A DNA stretch of 64,000 nucleotides, from positions 1,488,001 through 1,552,000 of the forward strand of contig NZ_CP019449.1 of NCBI RefSeq assembly GCF_001984035.1, written 5' to 3'. A program made the translations under genes and the position numbers. The stretch is from Sphingopyxis sp. QXT-31. Lineage in GTDB: Bacteria > Pseudomonadota > Alphaproteobacteria > Sphingomonadales > Sphingomonadaceae. This document shows, one piece after another, positions 9,539 through 20,815 of the stretch (positions within the stretch are counted from its first letter, which is position 1; the number at the start of each line of letters is the position of its first letter). Below the pieces are notes generated by a model that was given only the letters and a program-made list of their open reading frames with translations, did not search any database and was not told the origin of the DNA.

Positions 9539-9550
9539 GACGAAGTTGGA

Positions 9551-11557
<2,007 letters not shown>

Positions 11558-11573
11558 GACGGCTCCTTCAAGC

Positions 11574-11655
11574 CGTCACCCCGGCGAAGGCCGGGGTCTC
11601 AGGCGAGGTGGGGTTGAGGTTGATAGGGTGGGATCCCGGCCTACGCCGGGATGAC
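11574..11655. repeat. REP-like palindromes, TCATCCCGGC family
   Basis: Two GC-rich hairpins (CCCCGGCGAAGGCCGGGG at 11579-11596 and a GATCCCGGCCTACGCCGGGAT unit near 11632-11652) face each other as an outer inverted pair between the LprI-family gene and pccA. Confidence 0.78.
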
Positions 11656-11671
11656 GAAGAAAATTTGGTCA

Positions 11672-12064
11672 TCATTGTTCGTCGGCCAGCTCTTTCAGCT
11701 CCGCCGTCCGTTCCTTGGTCAGCCGCGCCATGCAGCCGCTGTGCAGCATCGGCGCCATGCTGCCGCCGCGCGCGGCGAAGCTTTCGGAGAGGCAGTGCTG
11801 GTCGCGATAGGTCAGCCAGGCGCGCTGCGCCGCGAGCAAAGTCTCATAATGCGTCGGCTGGCTGTCGTAGCTGCGGTCGATATCCTTGTCGCGCGCCTTC
11901 AGCGCCGCGACGGTCAGCTTGTACTGCGCGTTGAGCGCGGCGTCGGCGGCGTCATAATCCTTGCCCGCGCAGAAGTTCATCTCGACCTGATATTGCGGGT
12001 TGTCGCAGTCGACCTCGGGCTCCTGCGCCGCGGCGGCGAGCAGCATCAACGACATCAGCATCAT
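11672..12064 (-). CDS. LprI-family (DUF1311) periplasmic protein
   Basis: A 130-residue protein with a short hydrophobic leader (MMLMSLMLLAAAAQ) and the DUF1311/LprI pattern: paired cysteines in VDCDNPQYQVEMNFC, then LNAQYKLTVAALKA and LLAAQRAWLTYRDQHC. Members are exported, and some inhibit lysozyme. Its ATG overlaps the TGA of the preceding small membrane protein (ATGA), so the two are probably translationally coupled downstream of bioB. Why a lysozyme-inhibitor-like protein would ride with bioB is unclear. Confidence 0.85.
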   Translation of the reverse strand: MMLMSLMLLAAAAQEPEVDCDNPQYQVEMNFCAGKDYDAADAALNAQYKLTVAALKARDKDIDRSYDSQPTHYETLLAAQRAWLTYRDQHCLSESFAARGGSMAPMLHSGCMARLTKERTAELKELADEQ

Positions 12065-12303
12065 TCGCCCGTCTCCTCCGCCGCCGGCTCAACCCGATAG
12101 ATTTTCGACACCTGCCGCGCCCACACGAGCATCAGCGCCAGCGCGCCGATCCACAGCATATTCTCGGCCCACAAGGGCGACGCCGTTCCGCCCTCGGTGC
12201 CCATCCGCACCCCCTGCATCCGGTTCGCCGCATAGCCGCACGCGCAGGACGCGGGCAGCAACAGCACCGAAGTCAACAGGGCAAGGAGCGGCTTGCGGGT
12301 CAC
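12061..12303 (-). CDS. Small two-helix membrane protein downstream of bioB
   Basis: An 80-residue protein starting at a GTG that shares one base with the bioB stop codon (TAGTG) and ending in TGA overlapping the next ATG. The tight coupling is the main evidence that it is real. It has two hydrophobic helices, about residues 5-22 (LLALLTSVLLLPASCACG) and about 46-62 (LWIGALALMLVWAR), joined by a polar loop, and an acidic C-terminus. I do not recognise a family. Confidence 0.65.
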   Translation of the reverse strand: MTRKPLLALLTSVLLLPASCACGYAANRMQGVRMGTEGGTASPLWAENMLWIGALALMLVWARQVSKIYRVEPAAEETGE

Positions 12304-13295
12304 TATTCGGCCGCTTCCATCCGCATCGGTTCTTCGCTCACCATCGGCACGATGCCGAGCTTCGCGAACAAGGCCGCATCGGCGCTGTCCCCGCGGTTGC
12401 CGGTCGTCAGCAATTTGTCGCCGGTGAAGATGCTGTTCGCGCCCGCCATGAAGCAGAGCGCCTGCGTCGCCTCCGACATGCTCTCGCGCCCCGCCGACAG
12501 CCGCACCATGCTCCGCGGCATGGTGATCCGCGCCACCGCAACGGTGCGGACGAACTCGATGTCGTCGATCTTGGCCAGCGGCGTATCCGCCAGCATGTCG
12601 CCAAGCACCGTGCCCTTCACCGGCACCAGCGCGTTGATCGGCACGCTCCCCGGATGTTCGGGCAGGGTCGCGAGCGCGTAAATAAATCCGACGCGGTCGG
12701 CGCGTGTCTCGCCCATGCCCACGATGCCGCCGCTGCACACGTTGATCCCGGCGCTGCGCACTTCCTCCAGCGTGTCGAGCCGCTCCTGAAACGTCCGCGT
12801 CGTGATGATATTGCCGTAATTTTCCGGCGAGGTGTCGATATTGTGATTGTAATAGTCGAGCCCCGCCACGGCGAGCGTCTGCGCCTGCTCCTTGCTGAGC
12901 ATGCCGAGCGTCATGCAGGTTTCCATGCCCATCTGGCGGACGCCCTCGATCATCTCGACGATCGCGGGCATGTCGCGGTCCTTGGGGTTGCGCCAGGCGG
13001 CGCCCATGCAGAAACGCTGCGAGCCCGCATCCTTCGCCTGCGCCGCCGCCTGCAGCACCGCGCGCACGTCCATCAGCTTGGTCGCCTTCAGCCCGCTGTC
13101 GGCGTGCTTCGACTGCGAGCAATAGCCGCAATCCTCGACGCAGCCGCCGGTCTTGATCGACAGAAGGGTGCACAGCTGAACTTCGCCGCGCGCGTGATGG
13201 CGGCGATGCACCCCCTGCGCCTCCCACATCAGTTCGTCGAACGGCAGGTCGAACAGCTCGGCGATTTCCTCGCGGGTCCAGTCGGTACGGGTCAT
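12303..13295 (-). CDS. bioB: Biotin synthase
   Basis: A 330-residue radical-SAM enzyme inserting sulfur into dethiobiotin. The radical-SAM cluster motif is CVEDCGYC, followed by [11 protein letters not shown]. Other family landmarks are [22 protein letters not shown] and the C-terminal [14 protein letters not shown]. No other bio genes adjoin it. Its position between the mutase and pccA suggests it supplies biotin for propionyl-CoA carboxylase. The next gene starts on its stop codon. Confidence 0.96.
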   Translation of the reverse strand: MTRTDWTREEIAELFDLPFDELMWEAQGVHRRHHARGEVQLCTLLSIKTGGCVEDCGYCSQSKHADSGLKATKLMDVRAVLQAAAQAKDAGSQRFCMGAAWRNPKDRDMPAIVEMIEGVRQMGMETCMTLGMLSKEQAQTLAVAGLDYYNHNIDTSPENYGNIITTRTFQERLDTLEEVRSAGINVCSGGIVGMGETRADRVGFIYALATLPEHPGSVPINALVPVKGTVLGDMLADTPLAKIDDIEFVRTVAVARITMPRSMVRLSAGRESMSEATQALCFMAGANSIFTGDKLLTTGNRGDSADAALFAKLGIVPMVSEEPMRMEAAE

Positions 13296-13380
13296 CGATA
13301 TTCTTTCAGCGGAGGGAGAGACAGGCGTGCCGGCCGAAAGGCCGCCGAAGCGGCGCCTTCGTCCGGCGGTTTTTCTTTCG

Positions 13381-13884
13381 TCAGGCGCCGACGCGATAGG
13401 TCAGCGCGAGTTGGCGGGCCGGAACGGTCGGCCCGAAATAGTAGGAGACGCTGTGCTTCTTGCCGTCCATCGACCATTCCCAGCGCATGCCGCCGTCATA
13501 GACGACGCGCACCGGGCGCAGGCCCAGTTCCTTGCGCAGCCCCTTTTCGACCGCGTCGGCGACGGTTTCGCGGCCACTTTCTTCCGCGCTCAATGCGGCG
13601 TCGAAATCGCACTGGCCGGGTTCTGTACGGGTGATGACCGTGCGCGCCGAGCGCCAGCGATCGTCGTCGGCCTTTTCATAACCGAAGCTGCTCTTCGACA
13701 GATTATAGTCGAAGCGCTTGGGGTTCGGGAAAATCGACAGGCACAGGTCGTCGAATTCGGCGACCGCCGCTTCGAGACCGGTCACGCCCAGCCCGCCCGG
13801 TTGTTCGAGCGCCGCATTCGCGGGGCCGACGGCCGCGAGCGGCACGGCTGCCAATGCCGTTGCGACGAGAAATTGCCTTTTCAT
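13381..13884 (-). CDS. Secreted protein of unknown function
   Basis: A 167-residue protein with a signal peptide ([19 protein letters not shown], cleaved around ANA-AL) and a strong GGAGGAGG ribosome site eight bases from the ATG. Two cysteines (DDLCLS and GQCDF) could pair. The C-terminal half is beta-rich with [18 protein letters not shown] do not recognise the family. It lies between the mutase and bioB on the same strand, about 113 and 85 bases away. Confidence 0.7.
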   Translation of the reverse strand: MKRQFLVATALAAVPLAAVGPANAALEQPGGLGVTGLEAAVAEFDDLCLSIFPNPKRFDYNLSKSSFGYEKADDDRWRSARTVITRTEPGQCDFDAALSAEESGRETVADAVEKGLRKELGLRPVRVVYDGGMRWEWSMDGKKHSVSYYFGPTVPARQLALTYRVGA

Positions 13885-13997
13885 ATCAAGCCTCCTCCAT
13901 CACCGTCTGCCGGAAACCAGGTGGCGCGCCGGCATCGCGCCGAGAAGAATATCTTGCGGCGGAATCGCCCCGCCCGCAACGATGTTGAACGCGCGGG

Positions 13998-16145
13998 TCA
14001 AGCGGCATCCTCCAGCGGCGGCATATTGTGGCCGAGCAGGCGCAGCACGTCGGCCGCGCACTCGACGACATTCGATCCGGGGCCGTAAATTCCCTGCACC
14101 CCGGCGTCGCGCAGATAGTCGTAATCCTGCGGCGGGATGACGCCCCCCGCGATCACCTTGATGTCGTTGCGGCCGGCTTCGCGCAGCTTGCCGATCAGTT
14201 CGGGGATCAGCGTCTTGTGCCCCGCGGCGAGACTCGACGCGCCAACGACGTCGACTTGCGCTTCGAGCGCCAGCACAACGGTTTCGTCGGGCGTCTGGAA
14301 TAAGGGCCCCGAGACGACGTCGAAACCCATGTCGCCGAAGGCCGAGGCGATAATGTTGGCGCCGCGGTCGTGGCCGTCCTGCCCCATCTTGGCGACGAGC
14401 AATTTGGGTTTGCGCCCCATGCGGCGTTCGACCGCGGCGACGCCGTCGAGCACCTGCTGCCAGCGTGCATCGCCCTCATAGGGCGCGGCATAGACGCCCT
14501 TCACCGGGGTCGGTTGGGTGCCGTAACGGTCGAAGCTTTCCTCCATCGCCGACGAAATTTCGCCGAGCGTCGCGCGGGCCCGCGCGGCTTCCACCGCATG
14601 GGCCAGGAGGTTGTTCTCGATCGACTGCTCGCCCGCCGCGGCATCGCGCAGCGCCTTCAGCGCCGCCTGGCACGCGGCTTCGTCGCGGCCCGCTTTGGTC
14701 TTGTTGATCCGCGCGATCTGGCCCTCGCGCACCTTGGCGTTATCGACCTCGAGCGTTTCGAGCAGGTCCTCGTCCTTCAGCCGATATTTGTTCACCCCGA
14801 CGATCACATCGTCGCCCCGATCGACGCGCGCCTGCCGCGCGGCGGCGGCGGTCTCGATCATCGCCTTGGGCCAGCCCGCCGCGACCGCCTTCGCCATCCC
14901 GCCTTCGGACTGGACACGGTCGATGATCTCCTGCGCCTTGTCGACCAGTTCCTGCGTCAGCGCCTCGACATAATAGCTGCCGCCGAGCGGATCGACGACC
15001 TTGGTCATCCCCGTCTCTTCCTGGATGACGATCTGGGTATTGCGCGCGATGCGGGCGGAAAAATCGGTCGGCAGCGCGATCGCTTCGTCGAGCGCGTTGG
15101 TGTGCAGGCTCTGCGTCCCGCCCAGCATCGCCGCCATCGCCTCGATCGTCGTGCGCATCACATTGTTATACGGGTCCTGTTCGGTCAGCGAGACGCCCGA
15201 CGTCTGGCAATGCGTGCGCAGCATCTTCGACCGCTCGTCCTGCGCGCCCAGGGTGGTCATCGCGCGGTGCCACAGCACCCGCGCCGCGCGCAGCTTGGCG
15301 ATTTCCATGAAGAAATTCATGCCGATCGCAAAAAAGAAGCTCAGCCGCCCGGCGAATTTGTCGATGTCGAGCCCCGACGCCACGCCATATTTCACATATT
15401 CCATGCCGTCGGCGATGGTGAAGGCCAATTCCTGCACCTGCGTCGCGCCGGCTTCCTGCATATGATAGCCGCTGATCGAGATGCTGTTGAACTTCGGCAT
15501 CTCGCGGCTGGTGTAGCCGAAGATGTCCGAGATGATCCGCATGCTAGGCTCGGGCGGATAGATATAGGTGTTGCGGACCATGAACTCCTTGAGGATGTCG
15601 TTCTGGATCGTCCCGTCGAGCAGCTTGCGATCGACCCCCTGCTCCTCGCCCGCGACGATGAAGAAGGCGAGGATCGGGATCACCGCGCCGTTCATCGTCA
15701 TCGACACCGACATCTGGTCGAGCGGGATGCCGTCGAACAGGATCTTCATATCCTCGACGCTGTCGATCGCGACCCCGGCCTTGCCGACGTCGCCGACGAC
15801 GCGCGGATGGTCGCTGTCATAACCGCGGTGCGTCGCGAGATCGAAGGCGACCGACAGCCCCTTCTGCCCCGCGGCAAGGTTGCGGCGATAGAAGGCGTTC
15901 GATTCCTCGGCGGTCGAGAAACCCGCATATTGCCGGATCGTCCACGGCCGCCCCGCATACATCGACGCCCGCACCCCGCGCGTGAACGGCGCGAAGCCGG
16001 GCAGGCCGGGGTCGGCGGTCACGTCATCGGCCGTGTAGAGCGGCTTCACGTCGATCCCCTCGGCGGTGTGCCAGGTGAGGTCCTTGCCCTTCACTTCCTT
16101 GGCAGCGGCGGCGGCCCATTGGTCGAGGGTGGGTTTGTCGGTCAT
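13998..16145 (-). CDS. scpA: Methylmalonyl-CoA mutase
   Basis: A 715-residue adenosylcobalamin enzyme converting methylmalonyl-CoA to succinyl-CoA. The catalytic barrel includes [18 protein letters not shown] and [16 protein letters not shown]. The C-terminal B12-binding domain has [11 protein letters not shown] (the DxHxxG cobalt-ligand motif), [10 protein letters not shown] and the GG segment [12 protein letters not shown]. Its length and combined domains indicate the single-chain homodimeric type. The start at 16145 ([10 protein letters not shown]) is the normal family start; the upstream extension overlaps the GST gene. The GST stop lies 12 bases upstream, so the genes are probably co-transcribed. 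Confidence 0.95.
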   Translation of the reverse strand: MTDKPTLDQWAAAAAKEVKGKDLTWHTAEGIDVKPLYTADDVTADPGLPGFAPFTRGVRASMYAGRPWTIRQYAGFSTAEESNAFYRRNLAAGQKGLSVAFDLATHRGYDSDHPRVVGDVGKAGVAIDSVEDMKILFDGIPLDQMSVSMTMNGAVIPILAFFIVAGEEQGVDRKLLDGTIQNDILKEFMVRNTYIYPPEPSMRIISDIFGYTSREMPKFNSISISGYHMQEAGATQVQELAFTIADGMEYVKYGVASGLDIDKFAGRLSFFFAIGMNFFMEIAKLRAARVLWHRAMTTLGAQDERSKMLRTHCQTSGVSLTEQDPYNNVMRTTIEAMAAMLGGTQSLHTNALDEAIALPTDFSARIARNTQIVIQEETGMTKVVDPLGGSYYVEALTQELVDKAQEIIDRVQSEGGMAKAVAAGWPKAMIETAAAARQARVDRGDDVIVGVNKYRLKDEDLLETLEVDNAKVREGQIARINKTKAGRDEAACQAALKALRDAAAGEQSIENNLLAHAVEAARARATLGEISSAMEESFDRYGTQPTPVKGVYAAPYEGDARWQQVLDGVAAVERRMGRKPKLLVAKMGQDGHDRGANIIASAFGDMGFDVVSGPLFQTPDETVVLALEAQVDVVGASSLAAGHKTLIPELIGKLREAGRNDIKVIAGGVIPPQDYDYLRDAGVQGIYGPGSNVVECAADVLRLLGHNMPPLEDAA

Positions 16146-16156
16146 GGTCTTTGCTT

Positions 16157-16771
16157 TCAGGCCTGCGCGCTGGGCCGGGCCGACATGCGGTCGTGCCAGG
16201 CGCGCAGATGGACGAGGTCTTCGGGGAGCGGGATGCCGATGAAGGCGGCGAAATCGACGGTGGCGAGCAGCAGGATATCGGCCATGCTGAACGCCTCGCC
16301 CGCCAGCCAGGGCGAATTGGCGAGCGCCGCATCGCACATCGCAAAAGCGTCGAGCGCGCGCGGGCGGTTGGTCTCGCCATAGTCGGGAAAGCGCTGGATC
16401 GGCAGGCGCGCGGTAAAGGGATGGGTGTGCACCCAGACCTTGCCGATCGGCTCCATCAGCACCAGCTCGATACGGCGGATCCACATTTCGATCGCCCCGA
16501 TCTCGGCCGGGGTCGTGCCGAACAGCGGCGCGCCCGGATGCAGCGCCTCGAGATAACGGCAGATCGCCACGCTCTCGGTCAGCACCGATCCGTCGTCGAG
16601 CTTGAGCGCCGGCGTCTGGCCGCGCGGATTGATTGCGAGAAAGGCCGGCGCCTTATGCTCGCCGGCGACGATTGAGATCGTCTCGCTCGGCAGGTCGATG
16701 CCCTTCTCCGCCGCGAAGATGCGGACGCGGCGCGGATTGGGCGCGGGATTGGGGCTGTCGTAGAAGATCAT
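16157..16771 (-). CDS. Glutathione S-transferase family protein
   Basis: A 204-residue two-domain GST. The N-terminal thioredoxin-like part has [19 protein letters not shown], with the glutathione-site signature [30 protein letters not shown]; the helical C-terminal part has [17 protein letters not shown]. The ATG overlaps the TGA of the epimerase gene (TGATG), so it belongs to the pccB-mce-mutase transcript. Its role there is unknown; detoxifying a reactive acyl-CoA by-product is only a guess. Confidence 0.88.
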   Translation of the reverse strand: MIFYDSPNPAPNPRRVRIFAAEKGIDLPSETISIVAGEHKAPAFLAINPRGQTPALKLDDGSVLTESVAICRYLEALHPGAPLFGTTPAEIGAIEMWIRRIELVLMEPIGKVWVHTHPFTARLPIQRFPDYGETNRPRALDAFAMCDAALANSPWLAGEAFSMADILLLATVDFAAFIGIPLPEDLVHLRAWHDRMSARPSAQA

Positions 16772-17211
16772 CAGTGACCGCCCTTCGGCGTCTCCATGAT
16801 CTCGGTCAGCACGCCGCCCATGTCCTTGGGGTGCAGGAAGAAGATCAGGGTCCCGTGCGCGCCGATCCGCGGCTCGCCGAGCACGCGCTTGCCCATGCCC
16901 TCGAACGCGGCCTTGGCGGCATGGATGTCGGGCACCTCGTAGCACATATGATGCTGGCCTCCTGCGGGGTTCTTCTGCAGGAAACCCGCGATCGATTCAT
17001 TGCCCGGCAATGGCTCGATCAGCTCGATCTGTGTGCCGTTCAGCGCGCCATCGGCGCCGGGCGTATCGACGAAGCACACTTTGACGCCCTGCTCGGGCAG
17101 GTCGAAGGGGTCGTGGATCTTCGTCGCGCCCATCACGTCGCGGTAGAAGACGATGCTGTCGGCGATCGACGGCGTCGCGACGCCGATATGGTTCAAACGT
17201 CCCAGTTTCAT
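16771..17211 (-). CDS. mce: Methylmalonyl-CoA epimerase
   Basis: A 146-residue glyoxalase-fold enzyme that converts (S)- to (R)-methylmalonyl-CoA, linking the carboxylase to the mutase. Metal-site landmarks are LNHIGVATPS (histidine), GGQHHMCYEVPDI (histidine) and VLTEIMETP (glutamate). Also FLHPKDMGGVL near the C-terminus. The start at 17211 (MKLGRLNHIG) gives the usual length and overlaps the stop of the upstream small membrane protein (ATGA). Confidence 0.94.
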   Translation of the reverse strand: MKLGRLNHIGVATPSIADSIVFYRDVMGATKIHDPFDLPEQGVKVCFVDTPGADGALNGTQIELIEPLPGNESIAGFLQKNPAGGQHHMCYEVPDIHAAKAAFEGMGKRVLGEPRIGAHGTLIFFLHPKDMGGVLTEIMETPKGGH

Positions 17212-17468
17212 AAGGCTCTCGATATCCATCCAAATGTAATCGCGATCCCGATCGCGACGAAAACCAGCGCGAGCGCCGCGATGGCCTGCGCGCCATGCAC
17301 CGCGAACGCAAAGCCCGCCGGATTGGCCTCGCGCGTGAGCCCGCGGCCCATGCCGCGGTCGATCACGCCCGTCTGCCCCCAGTGGCGCGCCATCATCCAC
17401 GCGCTGCGCGCGACGACCCACGCTCCGAGCGTCCAGCAAACCGATATCGCGGCCCAGAGAAATTCCAT
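17208..17468 (-). CDS. Small membrane protein between pccB and mce
   Basis: An 86-residue protein with two hydrophobic segments, MEFLWAAISVCWTLGAWVVA at the N-terminus and IAALALVFVAIGIAITFGW at the C-terminus, and a basic middle. GAAGGCG precedes the ATG, and its stop overlaps the mce start. I know no family. Because it is locked between pccB and mce it is probably translated. Confidence 0.65.
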   Translation of the reverse strand: MEFLWAAISVCWTLGAWVVARSAWMMARHWGQTGVIDRGMGRGLTREANPAGFAFAVHGAQAIAALALVFVAIGIAITFGWISRAL

Positions 17469-17498
17469 CGCCTTCGCCTCAGCAGCCCGAACCCTCAC

Positions 17499-19031
17499 TC
17501 ACAGCGGAATATTGTCGTGCTTCTTCCACGGGTTTTCGAGCTGCTTGTTCCGCAGCTTGCGCAAGCCCACCGCGATCCGCTTGCGCGTCGAGTGCGGGTA
17601 GATCACCTCGTCGATATACCCCCGCGACGCCGCGACGAACGGATTGGCGAAGCGGTCTTCATATTCCTTCGTCCGCTCGGCGATCTTTTCGGGGTCGCCG
17701 ATGTCCTTGCGGAAGATGATCTCGACCGCGCCCTTCGCGCCCATCACCGCGATCTCGGCGGTCGGCCAGGCATAGTTCAGATCGCCGCGGAGATGCTTCG
17801 ACGCCATCACGTCGTAGGCGCCGCCATAGGCCTTGCGCGTGATCACCGTGATCTTGGGCACCGTCGCCTCGGCATAGGCGAAGAGCAGTTTCGCGCCATG
17901 CTTGATGATGCCGTTATATTCCTGCGCGGTGCCGGGCAGGAAGCCGGGGACATCGACGAAGGTGACGATCGGGATCTCGAACGCGTCGCAGAAGCGCACG
18001 AAACGCGCCGCCTTCTTCGAAGAGTTGATGTCGAGCACGCCCGCGAGCACCAGCGGCTGGTTCGCGACAATGCCGATCGTCCGCCCCTCGATGCGCCCGA
18101 AACCGCAGATGATATTGCCCGCATGCGCCGGCTGCACCTCGAAGAAGTCGCCCTCGTCGACGGTCTTCCGGATCAGCTCGTGCATGTCGTACGGCTGGTT
18201 CGCATTGGGAGGGATCAGCGTGTCGAGGCTGTCCTCGGCGCGGTCGTAAGGATCGCTCGTCGGGCGCACCGGCACCCCGCTGCGGTTGTTTTCGGGCAGA
18301 TAATCGAAGAAATCGCGCGCCGCGAGCAAGGTCTCGATGTCGTTCTCGAACGCATTATCGGCGACCGAGCTCTTCGTCGTGTGGGTGATCGCGCCGCCGA
18401 GCTGCTCCTGCGTCACCACCTCGTTGGTGACCGTCTTGACCACGTCAGGGCCGGTCACGAACATATACGAACTGTCCTTCACCATGAAAATGAAGTCGGT
18501 CATCGCGGGGCTGTAAACCGCGCCGCCCGCGCAGGGGCCCATGATCAGGCTGATCTGCGGCACCACGCCCGAGGCGAGCACGTTGCGCTGGAACACCTCG
18601 GCATAGCCGCCCAAGGAGGCGACGCCCTCCTGGATACGCGCGCCGCCGCTGTCGTTGAGGCCGATGACCGGCGCGCCGACCTGCATCGCCTTGTCCATGA
18701 TCTTGCAGATCTTTTCGGCGTGGCGCTTCGACAGCGCGCCGCCGAAGACGGTAAAATCCTGGCTGAAGACATAGACGAGGCGGCCATTGATCGTGCCGCT
18801 GCCGGTAACGACGCCATCGCCCGGGATCTTCTGGTCCTGCATGCCGAAATCGACGCAGTCATGCTCGACATAGGCATCGAGCTCTTCGAACGACCCCTCA
18901 TCGAGTAGCACGTCGAGCCGCTCGCGCGCGGTCAGCTTGCCCTTCGCATGCTGCGCCTCGATGCGCTTTTCCCCACCGCCCAAGCGGGCGGCTGCGCGGC
19001 GGGCTTCCATTTCGGCGATATTGGCGGACAT
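17499..19031 (-). CDS. pccB: Propionyl-CoA carboxylase beta subunit (carboxyltransferase)
   Basis: A 510-residue acyl-CoA carboxyltransferase. N-terminal half: [40 protein letters not shown] and the oxyanion segment [14 protein letters not shown]-terminal half: [32 protein letters not shown] and [13 protein letters not shown]. It transfers CO2 from PccA biotin to propionyl-CoA. First gene of the minus-strand propionate array. About 60-95 bases upstream lies a cluster of TTTGCAAA boxes, and pccR is divergent. Confidence 0.95.
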   Translation of the reverse strand: MSANIAEMEARRAAARLGGGEKRIEAQHAKGKLTARERLDVLLDEGSFEELDAYVEHDCVDFGMQDQKIPGDGVVTGSGTINGRLVYVFSQDFTVFGGALSKRHAEKICKIMDKAMQVGAPVIGLNDSGGARIQEGVASLGGYAEVFQRNVLASGVVPQISLIMGPCAGGAVYSPAMTDFIFMVKDSSYMFVTGPDVVKTVTNEVVTQEQLGGAITHTTKSSVADNAFENDIETLLAARDFFDYLPENNRSGVPVRPTSDPYDRAEDSLDTLIPPNANQPYDMHELIRKTVDEGDFFEVQPAHAGNIICGFGRIEGRTIGIVANQPLVLAGVLDINSSKKAARFVRFCDAFEIPIVTFVDVPGFLPGTAQEYNGIIKHGAKLLFAYAEATVPKITVITRKAYGGAYDVMASKHLRGDLNYAWPTAEIAVMGAKGAVEIIFRKDIGDPEKIAERTKEYEDRFANPFVAASRGYIDEVIYPHSTRKRIAVGLRKLRNKQLENPWKKHDNIPL

Positions 19032-19081
19032 GCGGCTCTCCGGTTTTCTGGAGCATGCCGTCTGCGCCGCGACGCGTCCGG

Positions 19082-19125
19082 ATGCAAATGCGAATTTGCA
19101 AAGTTGCAAAGTCCGAGTTTGCAAA
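19082..19125. promoter_or_regulatory. PccR (ScfR-family) operator cluster in the pccB promoter
   Basis: Two exact TTTGCAAA boxes (19095-19102 and 19118-19125), a near copy TTGCAAA (19104-19110) and a weaker TGCAAA (19083-19088) lie between pccB and pccR. From memory, the Rhodobacter regulator PccR is reported to bind paired TTTGCAAA elements upstream of pccB. Sequence, position and the adjacent regulator agree; the spacing here is not the simple four-base pair. Confidence 0.72.
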
Positions 19126-19134
19126 GTACAAAAG

Positions 19135-19289
19135 TCTCTCCCCTTGCGGGAGAGAAAGACTTGGCTTGGCAGCTTGCTGCCTAGCAAGGCTTGTGAGGGT
19201 CGACATCCACACCCTCACCAACTTCGGCTAGCCGGCTTCGCCGCCAAGCCTTCGTATCCTCTCCCCCAAGGGGAGAGGGAGAGGAGCGC
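19135..19289. repeat. Composite palindromic repeat between the operator and pccR
   Basis: CTCTCCCCTTGCGGGAGAG on the left and CTCTCCCCCAAGGGGAGAG on the right bracket further inverted pairs (for example GTGAGGGTCG...ACACCCTCAC). The right end runs almost up to the pccR ribosome site, so this element may lie in the pccR leader. Confidence 0.65.
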
Positions 19290-19292
19290 GCC

Positions 19293-20702
19293 ATGACCCC
19301 CACCCGCCTCTATGCCGGACGCCAACTTCGCGGGCTTCGCGAAAGCCGCGCGATCCGTCAGGCCGACTTCGCGGCGCAGCTCGGCATTTCGGCCTCCTAC
19401 CTAAGCCAGATCGAGCATGACGACCGGCCGCTGACGCCTGCCCTCCTCGACCGGCTGCAGAAGCTGTTCCCGCTAGAATGGGAGGAGGTCGCCGCCGACG
19501 CGGGCGACCGCCGCGCCGGGGCGCTGCGCGAAGCCGCCGCCGACCCGCTCTTCGCCGCCTCCCCCTTGCCCCCCGAACAACTTGAGCGCGCGGCGTTCCA
19601 GCAGCCGCAGCTCGCCGACCAGTTCGTCGCGCTCCACGCCGCCTATCGCCGCGCGGGGCAGCGGCTGCAGATCATCGACGAAGCGCTGACCGGTGGCACT
19701 GCCGAGGGCAGCCGCCTGCCGTGGGAGGAAGTGCGCGACTGGTTCCACGATGCGGGAAACTATGTCGACAGCATCGACCGCGCCGCCGAGGCGCTGGCGG
19801 GGCAGCTGCGCGGCAAGGACCCCTCGCCCGCAATCGAGACGATCGAGCGGCGGCTGCGCGACGCGCTCGGCATCTCGATCGTCTACAACCAGACGCAGGC
19901 GCTGCGCGATTATGACGCGACGATGCGCCACCTGGTGATCGACCCGTCGCAGCCCGCCGAGAGCCGCCGCTTCCAGCTCGCGCACCAGCTCGCGGCGCTC
20001 GCGCTCGCGAACGAGATCGCCGCAGTGGTCGAGGCCAGTCCGCTGCGCACGGCGGCGGCGCGGCAATTGCTCCACGTCGGGCTCGCCAATTACGCCGCGG
20101 GCGCGGTGCTGATGCCCTATGCCCCGTTCCGCGCCAGCGCGCGCGCGATGCGCCACGATATCGACCGGCTGCGCATGGATTATGGCGTGAGTTTCGAACA
20201 GGCGTGCCACCGCCTTTCGACGCTCCAGCGCCCCGGCGCGCGCGGCATCCCGATGTTCTTCTGCCGCGTCGACATGGCGGGCAACATCACCAAGCGCCAC
20301 AGCGCGACGCGGCTGCAATTCGCGCGCTTCGGGGGCGCCTGCCCGCTGTGGATCGTGCACGAGGCGGCGGCGATCCCCGACCGCATCCTCTTCCAACTCG
20401 CCGAGACCCCCGATGGCGTGCGCTATGTGTCGATGGCGAAGGGGCTGGTCAAACCGTCGGGCAGCTACGCCCGTAGCCCGCGCCGCTATGCCGTCGCTTT
20501 GGGGTGCGAGGCGCAATATGCCGCCGACTTCGTCTATGCCGACGGGGTCGACGTCGGTGCGCCGCAGGCGGCGACGCGCATCGGATCGTCATGCCGCATC
20601 TGCCCGCGCGACGATTGCGACCAGCGCGCCTTCCCGCCAAGCGACCGCCCGATCCTCGTCGATCCCGACCGCCGCGACGTCGTGCCCTACCGCATCGGCT
20701 AG
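19293..20702 (+). CDS. pccR: Short-chain fatty acyl-CoA regulator, PccR type
   Basis: A 469-residue transcription factor of the RamB/PccR/ScfR group. An XRE helix-turn-helix lies at about residues 8-62 (RQADFAAQLGISASYLSQIEHDDRPLT). A middle region related to IrrE/ImmA proteins follows (SRRFQLAHQLAALALANEI), without an intact HExxH. A cysteine motif near the end (C434-R-I-C437-P-R-D-D-C442) is typical of the family. Members sense an acyl-CoA and activate or repress its pathway. Divergent position next to pccB and the TTTGCAAA boxes make control of propionyl-CoA carboxylase the likely job. GAGGAG precedes the ATG. Confidence 0.88.
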   Translation: MTPTRLYAGRQLRGLRESRAIRQADFAAQLGISASYLSQIEHDDRPLTPALLDRLQKLFPLEWEEVAADAGDRRAGALREAAADPLFAASPLPPEQLERAAFQQPQLADQFVALHAAYRRAGQRLQIIDEALTGGTAEGSRLPWEEVRDWFHDAGNYVDSIDRAAEALAGQLRGKDPSPAIETIERRLRDALGISIVYNQTQALRDYDATMRHLVIDPSQPAESRRFQLAHQLAALALANEIAAVVEASPLRTAAARQLLHVGLANYAAGAVLMPYAPFRASARAMRHDIDRLRMDYGVSFEQACHRLSTLQRPGARGIPMFFCRVDMAGNITKRHSATRLQFARFGGACPLWIVHEAAAIPDRILFQLAETPDGVRYVSMAKGLVKPSGSYARSPRRYAVALGCEAQYAADFVYADGVDVGAPQAATRIGSSCRICPRDDCDQRAFPPSDRPILVDPDRRDVVPYRIG

Positions 20703-20717
20703 GCACATCCCCCAAAA

Positions 20718-20806
20718 CCGTTCGCCCTGAGCTTGTCGAAGGGCCGTTCTTTCTTTCGATCGCGCCAAAGAAAAGGACGGTGCTTCGACAAGCTCAGCAC
20801 GAACGG
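20718..20806. repeat. REP-like palindrome, GAGCTTGTCGAAG family
   Basis: Arms of roughly 38 bases (CCGTTCGCCCTGAGCTTGTC... and its complement ending ...CTCAGCACGAACGG) form a long imperfect hairpin between convergent pccR and the LysR gene. It may also terminate both transcripts. Confidence 0.8.
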
Positions 20807-20815
20807 GATTAGGAG

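Noticed and set aside
13318..13378. GC-rich palindromes between the secreted-protein gene and bioB as a terminator
   Set aside because: The T run is on the wrong side for minus-strand transcription, and no plus-strand gene ends there.
16146..16156. Cobalamin riboswitch before the mutase
   Set aside because: Only a dozen bases separate the mutase from the GST stop, and no B12-box-like sequence was seen upstream of pccB either.
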